In this document: in pieces, positions 14,896 through 25,863 of the stretch | Layout: each line of letters opens with the position of its first letter | Numbering within the stretch: the stretch's first letter is position 1 | Source of the DNA: an uncultured Oscillospiraceae bacterium | Lineage (GTDB): Bacteria; Bacillota; Clostridia; Oscillospirales; Oscillospiraceae | Direction: 5' to 3' | Length of the DNA stretch: 34,058 bases | Assembly: GCA_944385535.1 (NCBI GenBank) | Contig: CALWXR010000032.1 | Span: 1-34,058, forward strand | Notes under the pieces: model-generated | Database searches by the model: none | Seen by the model: the letters and a program-made list of their open reading frames with translations, nothing else | What the model was told of the DNA's origin: nothing | Made by a program: the position numbers and the translations under genes

Positions 14896-15783
14896 TCACT
14901 GGCTGTAGCCAAAATTACGGACAAGAAAATCGCTGTCCCGCCAATTCTCCTTGACCTTGACCCAGGTAGTCAGATACACCTTGGTTCCCATAAATTTCTC
15001 GCAGTCAGCGCGGGCCATGGAGGAGATCTTCTTCAGCATAGCCCCGTTCTTGCCGATGATGATGCCCTTATGGCTGGCTTTCTCGCAGTAAATGGTGGCG
15101 TCGATGTCAATGATACCGTTATCCCGTTCAGAAAACCTGGTGATTTCCACAGCGGTGCCGTGGGGCACTTCCCTGTCCAGGCACCAAAGCAGCTTCTCGC
15201 GAATGATCTCCGCCATTACCTGCCGTTCCGGCTGGTCGGTGGTCACATCCTCAGGAAATAAAAAGGGGCTTTCCACAGCGTATTTTTTACATACGGTAAG
15301 CAGTTCCTCCACGCCGTCGCCGGTTTTCGCGGAAATGGGAATGATGGCCTCGAAGGCAGCCGCCTGGGAATACAGGGCGATCACCTCCAGCAGCTTGTCC
15401 TTTTCTATGGTATCGATCTTGTTGATGGCAAGAATCGCCGGACAGCGGCTGGCCTTGATTTTCTCGATCAAGCCCTCTTCCTGGGGGCCAATGGAGGCGA
15501 TGGGCTCCACTACCAGAATGGTCAGGTCTACGTCGGCAATGGACTCCTTGGCCACGTTAACCATATAATCTCCAAGCTTTGTGCGGGCACGATGATAGCC
15601 CGGGGTATCCACAAATACAAACTGGGTATCCTCCCGGGTGACGATGCCGCAAATCCGGTTCCGGGTGGTCTGGGGCTTATTGGATACGATGGCAATTTTT
15701 TCACCCACCAGGTAGTTGGTCAACGTAGACTTACCCACGTTGGGACGTCCGGCAATGGTAATCATAGCAGTTTTAGTTGTCAT
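14896..15783 (-). CDS. era: GTPase Era
   Basis: A 295-aa GTPase that binds the 3' end of 16S rRNA and assists 30S maturation. The G motifs are GRPNVGKST (G1, 12-20), DTPGYH (G3, about 59-64) and NKID (G4), and the C-terminal KH domain carries GIIIGKNGAMLKKI (about 240-253). Length is typical. The start at 15783 has AGGAG upstream, inside the GNAT gene whose TGA overlaps the era ATG by 4 nt (ATGA), so translation is coupled. Bacillus and Clostridium usually place dgkA and cdd between ybeY and era; here a GNAT gene takes that place. Confidence 0.97.
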   Translation of the reverse strand: MTTKTAMITIAGRPNVGKSTLTNYLVGEKIAIVSNKPQTTRNRICGIVTREDTQFVFVDTPGYHRARTKLGDYMVNVAKESIADVDLTILVVEPIASIGPQEEGLIEKIKASRCPAILAINKIDTIEKDKLLEVIALYSQAAAFEAIIPISAKTGDGVEELLTVCKKYAVESPFLFPEDVTTDQPERQVMAEIIREKLLWCLDREVPHGTAVEITRFSERDNGIIDIDATIYCEKASHKGIIIGKNGAMLKKISSMARADCEKFMGTKVYLTTWVKVKENWRDSDFLVRNFGYSQ

Positions 15784-16292
15784 ATACGTTCTCCTATGTG
15801 AAATTCAAAATGGATAATGTCGTCAGATTTCTGTTTATGTGGAACAAAGGCATCTCCCTGGACGCCGCCCATGTGGCGGTAAAAGCCGGAGGCCGGAGCG
15901 TTATGGGCGTTGCAGCCGCAAAAGAACTTAGAGATTCCCCGGCGGACGCAATATTCCCGGATACAATCAAAGGCTTGTCTGCCCAGGCCTTTTCCCCGAT
16001 ATTCTTTACGGATGTACAAATTGTTCAGACAAAGAGAAAAGTCCTTGTAGCTTCCGAAGTTGTACGGGCCAAAGGAAAAATAACCGATACACTTGCCTTG
16101 ATCCAAAAATAAATAGTAGTGGTGATTCCCGAACCGGATCCTTTCCTCATCCCGGCAGGCAAAATCCTTGGGATCATAGTCATCCAGCATTTCCTGCGGA
16201 TAGATGCCCCGGTAGGTTTCTTCCCACACGGCCTTTCTGGTTAGCGCCACCGTCATTGCATCTTCCGTCCCGGCTTTCCGCAGCTCAATCAC
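15780..16292 (-). CDS. GNAT-family N-acetyltransferase
   Basis: A 170-aa acetyltransferase of the GNAT superfamily. The acetyl-CoA-binding motif A is visible as LYIRKEYRGKGLGRQAFDCI (R/Q-x2-G-x-G/A), and the FYRHMGG near residue 140 fits the family's C-terminal motif. The substrate cannot be read from sequence; GNAT enzymes acetylate amines of small molecules or proteins such as ribosomal proteins. It is embedded in the translation-related run: it overlaps the end of ybeY by 8 nt and the start of era by 4 nt, so all three are probably produced together. RimI-like action on a ribosomal protein is speculation based on position only. Confidence 0.85.
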   Translation of the reverse strand: MIELRKAGTEDAMTVALTRKAVWEETYRGIYPQEMLDDYDPKDFACRDEERIRFGNHHYYLFLDQGKCIGYFSFGPYNFGSYKDFSLCLNNLYIRKEYRGKGLGRQAFDCIREYCVRRGISKFFCGCNAHNAPASGFYRHMGGVQGDAFVPHKQKSDDIIHFEFHIGERI

Positions 16293-16785
16293 GGCTCATA
16301 TTGGGGATGGACGCGGCAATGGCTTCTTCCCGGGCGCGCATTTGCGCTTTTTGGGGGCCTTCGTCCAGATGATCATACCCTAATAAATGAAGCATAGAGT
16401 GGATGGTCAAGTACCCTACCTCCCGGCGGGTAGAATGACCAAACTCCTGCGCCTGGGCAACTGCCCGCTCCAGACTGATGCACATATCTCCCAAAGGAAC
16501 CAAACCGGTTTCCGGATCCTGGTACTCCCGCCAGTCTGTAGGAGGATTCCCGGGTTCTAATGAAAACATGGGAAAGCTGAGCACATCCGTGGGCTTGTCC
16601 TGCTGGCGGCTCTCCCGGTTTACCACCTGGATACCCGGATCGTCGGTGACCAGCACGTTGATCTCACAGGGAACCGAGATCCGCTCTTCCTCCAGCGTCC
16701 TGCGGATGCATTTACGGATAATGGATTGAATGGTAAACTTCTGCAAGCCAAATTGCGCAAACACAATGTTGATCCTGTGGTTCAT
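16285..16785 (-). CDS. ybeY: Endoribonuclease YbeY (16S rRNA maturation)
   Basis: A 166-aa zinc-dependent RNase needed for 16S rRNA 3'-end processing and ribosome quality control. The UPF0054 signature H-x3-H-x5-H is intact as His129, His133 and His139 (HSMLHLLGYDH), with the upstream TDVLSFPM typical of the family. The ATG at 16785 has GAGGAG about 9 nt upstream and overlaps the phoH stop by 4 nt (ATGA), so it is translationally coupled. PhoH-YbeY adjacency is widely conserved. Confidence 0.96.
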   Translation of the reverse strand: MNHRINIVFAQFGLQKFTIQSIIRKCIRRTLEEERISVPCEINVLVTDDPGIQVVNRESRQQDKPTDVLSFPMFSLEPGNPPTDWREYQDPETGLVPLGDMCISLERAVAQAQEFGHSTRREVGYLTIHSMLHLLGYDHLDEGPQKAQMRAREEAIAASIPNMSRD

Positions 16786-17810
16786 TTCTCGTTTCTCCTC
16801 TGGTGGTAACGCCCCTTATACTGTTGGGGCGAGGGTTTTCTGACTTCCTTTTTTCTGGCGTCCTGCTCATAGGCGTTTATGATCTGCTGCACAAGAGCAT
16901 GACGAACCACATCCGCGGCAGTCAGGCGGCAAATGGCAATATCCTTAACCCCATCCAAAACCCGAATGGCGTCCTTCAGTCCGGAAACCTTGTCGTCAGG
17001 CAGATCGATCTGGGTCACGTCGCCGGTGATCACAATTTTCGACCCGAACCCCAGCCGGGTCAGGAACATCTTCATCTGCTCCCGGGTGGTGTTCTGCGCC
17101 TCGTCTAAAATGATAAAACTGTCGTCCAGGGTTCTTCCCCGCATATAAGCCAGCGGCGCGACTTCAATGGCGCCTCGTTCCTGGTACTTCTGATAGGTTT
17201 CCGGCCCCAGCATATCGTACAGCGCGTCATAAAGGGGCCTGAGATAGGGATCTACTTTATTTTGCAGATCACCGGGAAGAAAGCCCAGCCGTTCTCCCGC
17301 CTCTACCGCGGGCCGGGTCAAAATGATCCGATTCACCGTGTGCTCCCGAAAGGCCGCAACCGCGGCAGCCACCGCAAGATACGTCTTGCCGGTGCCCGCC
17401 GGGCCTACGCCAATGGTGATGGTGTTTTTCAGAATGGCTTTCATGTAATTATGCTGGCCTACGGTTTTTGCTTTAATTGGCTTTCCCTTGGCTGTGATGC
17501 ACACCACATCCTTGGTCATTTGGGCCACCTGCTGATCGTTGCCCTCGCTGACCAGGGTAATCAAATAACGAACCCGCTGTTCATCGATGGTTTCCCCTTT
17601 GGACGCCAGGGTCATGAGCCCTTCCAAAGTCCGAACGGCCTTATCCGCCATTTCTTCCTGGCCGGAGACTTTCAATTCCGTACCTCGGTTCACAATGCGG
17701 ACGGAAAGGGCCTCCTCGATTCGTTTGATATTTTCATCAAATGAGCCGAATACCATAATCAGGTCTTCCACCCGTTCCGCATTGACGATTCGTTCAACTG
17801 TTCTTTCCAT
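16782..17810 (-). CDS. phoH: PhoH-family ATPase
   Basis: A 342-aa P-loop ATPase of the PhoH (PhoH1/YbeZ) family. A KH-like N-terminal part (about 15-70) precedes the ATPase domain with Walker A GPAGTGKT (136-143) and Walker B FIILDEAQN. The family is linked to RNA handling, and PhoH is a frequent physical and genetic partner of YbeY, which follows here with a 4-nt overlap. The start at 17810 is preceded by GGAG and overlaps the last 17 nt of yqfD. Exact substrate is unsettled for the family. Confidence 0.95.
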   Translation of the reverse strand: MERTVERIVNAERVEDLIMVFGSFDENIKRIEEALSVRIVNRGTELKVSGQEEMADKAVRTLEGLMTLASKGETIDEQRVRYLITLVSEGNDQQVAQMTKDVVCITAKGKPIKAKTVGQHNYMKAILKNTITIGVGPAGTGKTYLAVAAAVAAFREHTVNRIILTRPAVEAGERLGFLPGDLQNKVDPYLRPLYDALYDMLGPETYQKYQERGAIEVAPLAYMRGRTLDDSFIILDEAQNTTREQMKMFLTRLGFGSKIVITGDVTQIDLPDDKVSGLKDAIRVLDGVKDIAICRLTAADVVRHALVQQIINAYEQDARKKEVRKPSPQQYKGRYHQRRNEK

Positions 17811-18990
17811 TTATATCTCCAATCTTTTCCCGCTGCACCCGGCCGATCATTTCTGTGCAGACATACTCCCCTGTCAAAGCATAAACGCCTTGTTCTTTGG
17901 TGACGGATTCTTCCCTGCTGAGTACCTCGCCGGCAATCATTTGCTCCCGGAGACAGCGTTCCGCAAAATCCTCCAGCTGTTCTTTGGCAGCGGCCCCATC
18001 CAGTATCCCGGGCACAGTTTCTCTTGTTACATAGGTTTCAATACACAGGGCAATCGGCAGCTGAAAGCCCCCCGGCAGGGTGACATAGTATTCCTCATAC
18101 ATTCTACCACAACTGCCCGTCAAAATTCCACTGTCTTTCCATAAATTTATTCGTTTTTTTCCAAGGATCAGGCTGATTTTTTTCCCTTCGGAAGTTACCT
18201 CCCCAGGTTTTTCGTATTCCGACAATGTAACCGCATTCAATTCACGATTTGTTTGGGCGTATACCTCCCCTTCCGCAGGGGCGGCCTGGATGATAATTCC
18301 ACAGTCCGTATAGCCGGAAATAAGCGTCTGACCGGTTTTTACGCCCTGACCGACCTTGCACAATCCGGTTCCTCGGGTTACGGTCACGGAAAGGATCAGC
18401 CCATCCCGATCCGCGACAATGCTGCTTACGCCTGTTTCTTCCGGCGGATTGCTCTGGTACGCCCGTTCCCGAACGGAAATTGTGGCCACGCAGCCGGAAG
18501 TATTTACGCCCGCCCATTCCAATTGGGGAATAGAGGCAAGCAATCCGTTTTTCACCTTCTCACTGCGGATCGTTCGTCGGGAAGCGCCAAAGCAAATGCC
18601 GCTTTCCTCCGCCGCGTACAAGATCTGCCGTGTAGGCACTGTGGTATTTCCTTCCACACGAACAAATAGGATCCTGCTGGGCAGATACAGCGACAGCGCC
18701 AGGACCGCGGCCATACCCAAAAGCAGAACGGGCCGTCCGGCAAGTCCCTTTATGGCCCAGTAGATCCCGATTCTTTTGAGGATCTTCAGATTCTCTCCAC
18801 GTTTGTTTGTCAGCGTTGCCAGAGCCTTATAATCGGCCCGGCGGATTATAAAACGGCAGGTCAGATCCGAGATCTGCTGAAGCCGGTACAGTTCTATCCC
18901 TTTTCCATTGACGGCTGCCAGCGCTGCCTCCGGCTCCGCGCTGGTCAGTTCCACATGCAGCAGCCCAGATATGGATTTGAATATATACAT
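17794..18990 (-). CDS. yqfD: Sporulation protein YqfD
   Basis: A 398-aa membrane protein of the YqfD family, made in the mother cell during sporulation in Bacillus. A soluble N-terminal part (about 1-80) precedes a single hydrophobic segment (about 86-105, PVLLLGMAAVLALSLYLPS), followed by a long extracytoplasmic region beginning FVRVEGNTTVPTRQIL, a POTRA-like start similar to FtsQ-type proteins. Length is close to the family's usual 390-400. The start at 18990 has GGAGGGG upstream and is separated by one base from the yqfC stop, so the two are coupled. Biochemical function is not known. Confidence 0.92.
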   Translation of the reverse strand: MYIFKSISGLLHVELTSAEPEAALAAVNGKGIELYRLQQISDLTCRFIIRRADYKALATLTNKRGENLKILKRIGIYWAIKGLAGRPVLLLGMAAVLALSLYLPSRILFVRVEGNTTVPTRQILYAAEESGICFGASRRTIRSEKVKNGLLASIPQLEWAGVNTSGCVATISVRERAYQSNPPEETGVSSIVADRDGLILSVTVTRGTGLCKVGQGVKTGQTLISGYTDCGIIIQAAPAEGEVYAQTNRELNAVTLSEYEKPGEVTSEGKKISLILGKKRINLWKDSGILTGSCGRMYEEYYVTLPGGFQLPIALCIETYVTRETVPGILDGAAAKEQLEDFAERCLREQMIAGEVLSREESVTKEQGVYALTGEYVCTEMIGRVQREKIGDINGKNS

Positions 18991-18991
18991 C

Positions 18992-19273
18992 CTATCCCCT
19001 CCGCTGTATGCTTATCCCGTCAATGCGGCCGGATATTACAAGCTGCTCTCTTGTCATGCGGATCACTTCCAAACCGCAGCCGCAAACTGCCACCACACCG
19101 TATTTCACTTTAATACCGATCCGCTCCCGGCTGTATTCCAGGATCCCCCGATGATTTTCAACCAACACCCGCCGGTCTCCCGCAATTTCTACAACAGGCT
19201 GGCCGGGCATTGGCTCACCGGATAGTTCCGCCCCGTCTGCCAGCCGCTCCAAAAAGTAACGTCCCTTACCCAA
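18992..19273 (-). CDS. yqfC: Sporulation protein YqfC, TTG start
   Basis: A 93-aa protein of the YqfC family, partner of YqfD in the mother-cell sporulation programme. The conserved core is PVVEIAGDRRVLVENHRGILEYSRERIGIKVKYG followed by LEVIRMTREQLVISGRIDGI. The open frame is much longer (to 19516), but the family is about 90-100 residues and AAGGGGG lies 7 nt before a TTG at 19273, giving the N-terminus MGKGRYFLERLADG. This start also avoids overlap with the divergent ylbJ-like gene. An ATG at 19327 with a weaker GGAAG is the alternative (111 aa). It begins a long leftward run to mutS2. I could not find a confident SigE-type promoter. Confidence 0.85.
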   Translation of the reverse strand: MGKGRYFLERLADGAELSGEPMPGQPVVEIAGDRRVLVENHRGILEYSRERIGIKVKYGVVAVCGCGLEVIRMTREQLVISGRIDGISIQRRG

Positions 19274-19349
19274 AGGCGGCACCCCCTTTTTGAATAAGCT
19301 TATGAATGGAACGCTTCGGACTTGCATAGATTCTTCCGAGGTGAGGTAT

Positions 19350-20324
19350 ATGGGAAACAAGAAATTATGGACAGGGATATTGTGCGCGCTGGGGATGCTG
19401 GCGTTGATCGTGGACGGAAAAACGGCCCTGGAAGCCGGCGGAACCGGCATTGCCCTTTGTATAAAAGTGGTCATTCCCTCTCTGTTTCCCTTTTTCCTTC
19501 TATCAAATGTGCTCACCGGCAGCTTAATGGGCAGCCCTTTACCTTTTTTGAGGCCCCTGGCGCATTTTCTGAAAATGCCATCCGGCAGCGAATCCCTGCT
19601 GATCGCCGCGTTCCTGGGGGGATATCCTGTGGGCGCCCAGAATATTGCCCAGGCATATCAAGGCGGATTTCTGAATAAACGGGACGCCGAGATTCTGCTG
19701 GGGTATTGTAACAACGCCGGCCCCTCCTTTTTGTTTGGTATGGTAGGGGCATTCTTTCCCGGGAAGTGGATGATCTGGATGCTGTGGGGCATCCACATTA
19801 TGGGCGCGCTGGCAGCCGGTCAATTGGTTCCCCCATGCAGGCAGAAACACGTTCATCTGCCTGATACAGCACCCCTGTCCATATCCGCCGCGCTGCATTC
19901 GTCGATCCGCGTCATGGCAGCTGTATGCGGCTGGGTGGTGCTGTTTCGGGTTTTGATCGGGTTTTTAAATCGTTGGATCCTTTGGCTGCTTCCCACCGCA
20001 GGCCAGGTGGCTGTGATCGGTCTATTAGAGCTGACCAACGGCTGCTGTGAGCTGGCAAATATCTCCGACATTTCCACGCGGTTTTGTTTATGCGCCGGTA
20101 TCCTGAGCTTTGGCGGACTGTGTGTGACCATGCAGACCAAATCCGTAACATCCGATCTTTCCCTGAAGTACTATTTCTTCGGCAAGGCAGTGCAAACCGT
20201 CTTTAGCGTCGCTCTGGCAGCCGCCATCGCCTACGGCCTGTGGCTCCCCTTTTGCGGGGTGATATTGGCCTTTCTGATCATCCGTCAAAAAAGAAGTAGC
20301 ATTCCGGCGGCTGTTGGTGTATAA
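19350..20324 (+). CDS. ylbJ: YlbJ-like sporulation integral membrane protein
   Basis: A 324-aa polytopic membrane protein with about eight hydrophobic segments. The conserved stretches VVIPSLFPFFLLSNVL, FLGGYPVGAQNIAQAY and LLGYCNNAGPSFLFGM resemble YlbJ, a SigE-controlled membrane protein needed for spore cortex formation in Bacillus, which carries nucleoside-recognition (Gate) domains. The start at 19350 has GAGGTGAGG just upstream; the earlier ATG at 19290 has no ribosome binding site and would overlap yqfC. It is divergent from yqfC, so both may be switched on in the mother cell from the 76-bp gap. It could instead be another Gate-domain transporter; length is shorter than Bacillus YlbJ (about 408 aa). 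Confidence 0.7.
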   Translation: MGNKKLWTGILCALGMLALIVDGKTALEAGGTGIALCIKVVIPSLFPFFLLSNVLTGSLMGSPLPFLRPLAHFLKMPSGSESLLIAAFLGGYPVGAQNIAQAYQGGFLNKRDAEILLGYCNNAGPSFLFGMVGAFFPGKWMIWMLWGIHIMGALAAGQLVPPCRQKHVHLPDTAPLSISAALHSSIRVMAAVCGWVVLFRVLIGFLNRWILWLLPTAGQVAVIGLLELTNGCCELANISDISTRFCLCAGILSFGGLCVTMQTKSVTSDLSLKYYFFGKAVQTVFSVALAAAIAYGLWLPFCGVILAFLIIRQKRSSIPAAVGV

Positions 20325-20354
20325 TAGAGTCATCATTTCCCGGAGGACATGGCT

Positions 20355-20564
20355 ATGCTGTTTCGCAAAAAGATAGAACGTTCCTGCAGCTACTGCGCCT
20401 ATGGCGCCCCATTGGAGGATGGCATGATTCTGTGCGTCAAAAAGGGTATGAAAGCCATGGACGCTCCCTGCAGAAGATTTCAATATGATCCCTGTAAACG
20501 GATCCCACCCAAGGCCAAGGCACTGGATTTTTCCAAATACGATGATACGGACTTTTCTCTATAA
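20355..20564 (+). CDS. Small Cys-rich protein of unknown function
   Basis: A 69-aa protein with five Cys: C11-x2-C14, C27, C39 and C47. The spacing suggests a small zinc or Fe-S site, with the C-terminal part CRRFQYDPCKRIPPKAKALDF as the most distinctive segment. No membrane segment or signal peptide is visible. GGAGG lies 8 nt before the ATG at 20355; the ATG two codons earlier is too close. A TATAAT at 20320-20325, over the stop of the ylbJ-like gene, could be its -10, but the matching -35 is poor, so read-through from upstream is equally likely. A strong terminator follows. I recognise no named family. Confidence 0.7.
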   Translation: MLFRKKIERSCSYCAYGAPLEDGMILCVKKGMKAMDAPCRRFQYDPCKRIPPKAKALDFSKYDDTDFSL

Positions 20565-20620
20565 AGTTTCCGGCTGGCAGGATAAAAAGCGCCGTGAACG
20601 GAATACACTTAACGCAAATG

Positions 20621-20662
20621 AACACCCTCCGAAGGAGCAAACGCTTTCGGAGGGTGTTTTTT
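20621..20662 (+). terminator. Rho-independent terminator after the Cys-rich gene
   Basis: AACACCCTCCGAA (20621-20633) pairs perfectly with 20646-20658, giving a 13-bp G/C-rich stem followed by TTTTTT in the rightward direction. It lies in the gap to the convergent ligA and may also slow the ligA transcript. Confidence 0.88.
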
Positions 20663-20701
20663 CGCTTCTTTATCTGGCGCCGCCAATTGGCAGAGCATAC
20701 A

Positions 20702-23300
<2,599 letters not shown>

Positions 23301-23391
23301 AGCCATCACCTCGTAAAAGCATATGCGTCTTTGGAGAAAACAGAACCGTTTTGTCAATAGGAAATGGTCTCCTCTGCTCCCTGGCAGCGGA

Positions 23392-25776
23392 TCAAAGTTT
23401 TTTCATGTGAGCGCTGGCGGTTTTGGCCATCAGCTTTTTCGTTCCGATGTCATCAAAGGCGATCTCCAAAAGGGCGTCGCCTCCCATTTTCATAACAGAA
23501 AGCACCATACCCCTGCCAAAGGCGGCGTGCATCACCATATCTCCCGGATTCAGGTCCAAAACGGGACTGCCGGAAAAAACGGACACGGAGCTTGGCCGGA
23601 CTTTTCCCGGGGAATAGACAGGCCGCTGAGGGAAGCCGGCGGTGGGGACGCTTTCCTGCGCACGGCGATAGCCGCCCTTTTTTACAATGCATTCCTCCGG
23701 GATCTCCTTAAGGAACCGGGAGGGCAGAGCCGCGGTGGTTCGTCCATAGAGCATACGCTGTCTGGCATAGCTGATGGACAGGGTCTGCTTTGCCCGGGTT
23801 ATGGCCACGTAGCACAGCCGCCGTTCTTCCTCCATTTCTTCCGCGTCTCCAATAGCCCGCATGCCGGGAAACAGCCCGTCTTCAAAGCCTACCAAAAATA
23901 CGTTTGGAAATTCCAATCCCTTTGCCGAGTGCATGGTCATCATGACCACCGCGTCATCGCTTTCATTGTACTGCTCCAAATCGGTGTACAGGGCGATCTC
24001 CTCCAGGAATCCCGCAAGACTGGGCTCTTCCGCGTTTTCTAAGTAGGAAAGAATGCTGGATTTCAATTCCCGAACGTTTTCCAACCGGGTTTTGTTCTCC
24101 TCGGTCTCCTTGGAGGCCAGCATATCCACATAGCCGGTACGGATCAACAGCTCATCGTAAAACTCCGGCAGGCTCATCCCATCCTCCAAAAGCCGGGCCA
24201 TTCCCTCAATCAAGCCGGAAAACTGCAATAGCTTTATGGCAGACTTCTCCAACGGCGCGTAGGAATAGGGATCCGACACCACACTGTATAGAGGCTTTCC
24301 TTCCGCGTCCGCCAAACGCTGGGCCATTTCCAGAGTTTTCGCCCCCAGGCCTCTGGGCGGATTGTTGATAATCCGCTTTAATCGAAGATCGTCCGACCGG
24401 TTGTTGATGACGCACAGGTAGGACAGCATATCCTTAACCTCCGCCCGGTCAAAGAACCGGGTGCCGCCGATGACCCGGTAAGGGATCCCGTTGTGTTTCA
24501 AGGCAAATTCCAAAGCGTTGGACTGGGCGTTGGTACGATACAAAATGGCGTAGTCCCGGAAGTTCTGTCCTTTGGAGCCGGACAGGATCTTTCCTGCCAC
24601 ATAATTGCCTTCCGCCCCTTGGTCACTGGCTTCATATACTGTAATAGGATCCCCCTGTACATTGTCTGTCCAGAGTTTTTTTCCTTTTCGGCCCAAATTG
24701 TGGGAAATAACCCCATTGGCGGCGTTGAGGATCGACTGGGTAGAGCGATAGTTCTGCTCCAGGCGAATGGTTCGGGCGCCCCGATACTGCTTTTCAAAAT
24801 TCAGGATGTTCTCAATGGTAGCGCCTCGGAAGCGATAGATGCTCTGATCGTCATCACCTACCACACAGATATTCTCATATCCACCCGCCAGCAAAGAGGT
24901 AAGCAAATACTGTAAATGGTTGGTATCCTGATACTCGTCCACCAGAACATATCGAAACTTACGCTGATAGAATGCGCGTACATCTTCATGCTCCTGCAAA
25001 AGCTGAACCGTGACAAAAATAATGTCGTCAAAATCCAGAGCGTTGTTGTCTTTCAGACGGGTCTGGTATTTTTCATAGGCCCGGGCAATATGCAGCGCCC
25101 GCAAATCGCCGCGGCTCTCCGCTCGCTGAAGCATCTGCTGGGGGGATACCATGTTGTCCTTTTCCCGGCTGATGGCTCCCAGCACATATTTGGCGGGAAA
25201 GGTCTTATCATCCAGGCCCATGTCCTTGATGATCTCTTTCATCATCCTTTCCGAATCCGAAGCGTCGTAAATAGTAAAGCTTCTGGTATACCCCATTCGC
25301 TCGATTTCCCGGCGAAGGATCCGGCAGCAAGCGGAGTGAAAGGTCATGGCCCAAATATCCTGGGCTTCCGGGCCGAGAAGCACGGAAAGCCGCTCCTTCA
25401 GTTCATTGGCAGCCTTGTTGGTAAAGGTAATGGCGATAATGCTCCAGGGAACCGCCGGCTCCACCGCGCAGAGCCGGTCCGCCTGCCAGCGTTCATCCGC
25501 GCTGATCTCCTGCCCCAGCTCTTCCAGAAATGCCACATCCTCTTCCGTCACATATTCCGGGATTTCGCTGCTGTCGCTGCCCCGGCCGAAGCGCATAATG
25601 TTTGCGATCCGGTTGATGAGCACCGTAGTTTTACCGCTTCCCGCGCCCGCCAGAAGCAGCAAAGGGCCTTGTGTCGTCAGCACCGCCTCCTGCTGCATGT
25701 TATTCAGCTGATCAAACTGTCTGCCAATGTATTTTCGCCGGGCAGATAAAAATCTGGAATTCATTTCTTCGTTCAT
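23392..25776 (-). CDS. pcrA: ATP-dependent DNA helicase PcrA/UvrD
   Basis: A 794-aa superfamily 1A helicase that unwinds 3' to 5', acting in excision repair and removing RecA and stalled complexes. Motif I is AGAGSGKT (43-50), motif Ia AITFTNKAANELK, motif II VDEYQDTN, motif III VGDDDQSIYRFRGA, and later motifs RLEQNYRST and VMMTMHSAKGLEFPNVF are intact. The C-terminal basic domain typical of PcrA (GDMVMHAAFGRGMVL) is present. An acidic insert of about 40-45 residues lies between motifs I and Ia (about 64-108). The start is uncertain: 25776 has a modest TAGG upstream, while 25794 has none. It has its own promoter at 25811-25839 and lies after sigF. Confidence 0.95.
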   Translation of the reverse strand: MNEEMNSRFLSARRKYIGRQFDQLNNMQQEAVLTTQGPLLLLAGAGSGKTTVLINRIANIMRFGRGSDSSEIPEYVTEEDVAFLEELGQEISADERWQADRLCAVEPAVPWSIIAITFTNKAANELKERLSVLLGPEAQDIWAMTFHSACCRILRREIERMGYTRSFTIYDASDSERMMKEIIKDMGLDDKTFPAKYVLGAISREKDNMVSPQQMLQRAESRGDLRALHIARAYEKYQTRLKDNNALDFDDIIFVTVQLLQEHEDVRAFYQRKFRYVLVDEYQDTNHLQYLLTSLLAGGYENICVVGDDDQSIYRFRGATIENILNFEKQYRGARTIRLEQNYRSTQSILNAANGVISHNLGRKGKKLWTDNVQGDPITVYEASDQGAEGNYVAGKILSGSKGQNFRDYAILYRTNAQSNALEFALKHNGIPYRVIGGTRFFDRAEVKDMLSYLCVINNRSDDLRLKRIINNPPRGLGAKTLEMAQRLADAEGKPLYSVVSDPYSYAPLEKSAIKLLQFSGLIEGMARLLEDGMSLPEFYDELLIRTGYVDMLASKETEENKTRLENVRELKSSILSYLENAEEPSLAGFLEEIALYTDLEQYNESDDAVVMMTMHSAKGLEFPNVFLVGFEDGLFPGMRAIGDAEEMEEERRLCYVAITRAKQTLSISYARQRMLYGRTTAALPSRFLKEIPEECIVKKGGYRRAQESVPTAGFPQRPVYSPGKVRPSSVSVFSGSPVLDLNPGDMVMHAAFGRGMVLSVMKMGGDALLEIAFDDIGTKKLMAKTASAHMKKL

Positions 25777-25810
25777 AGCCGCAAACCTACCCATGATATA
25801 GTTTGGGGCT

Positions 25811-25839
25811 ATTTTACTTCATTTTTGGAAAAAGGTAAA
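25811..25839 (-). promoter_or_regulatory. SigA-type promoter of pcrA
   Basis: On the minus strand TTTACC (25834-25839) and TAAAAT (25811-25816) are separated by 17 nt in the short gap after sigF. It would let pcrA be expressed in growing cells independently of the sporulation operon. Confidence 0.6.
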
Positions 25840-25863
25840 GAGTGAAATTTCCACAAAGCCGCC

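Noticed and set aside
18992-19516. 174-codon version of YqfC
   Set aside because: The extra N-terminus lies across the divergent ylbJ-like gene start, has no ribosome binding site and exceeds the family length.
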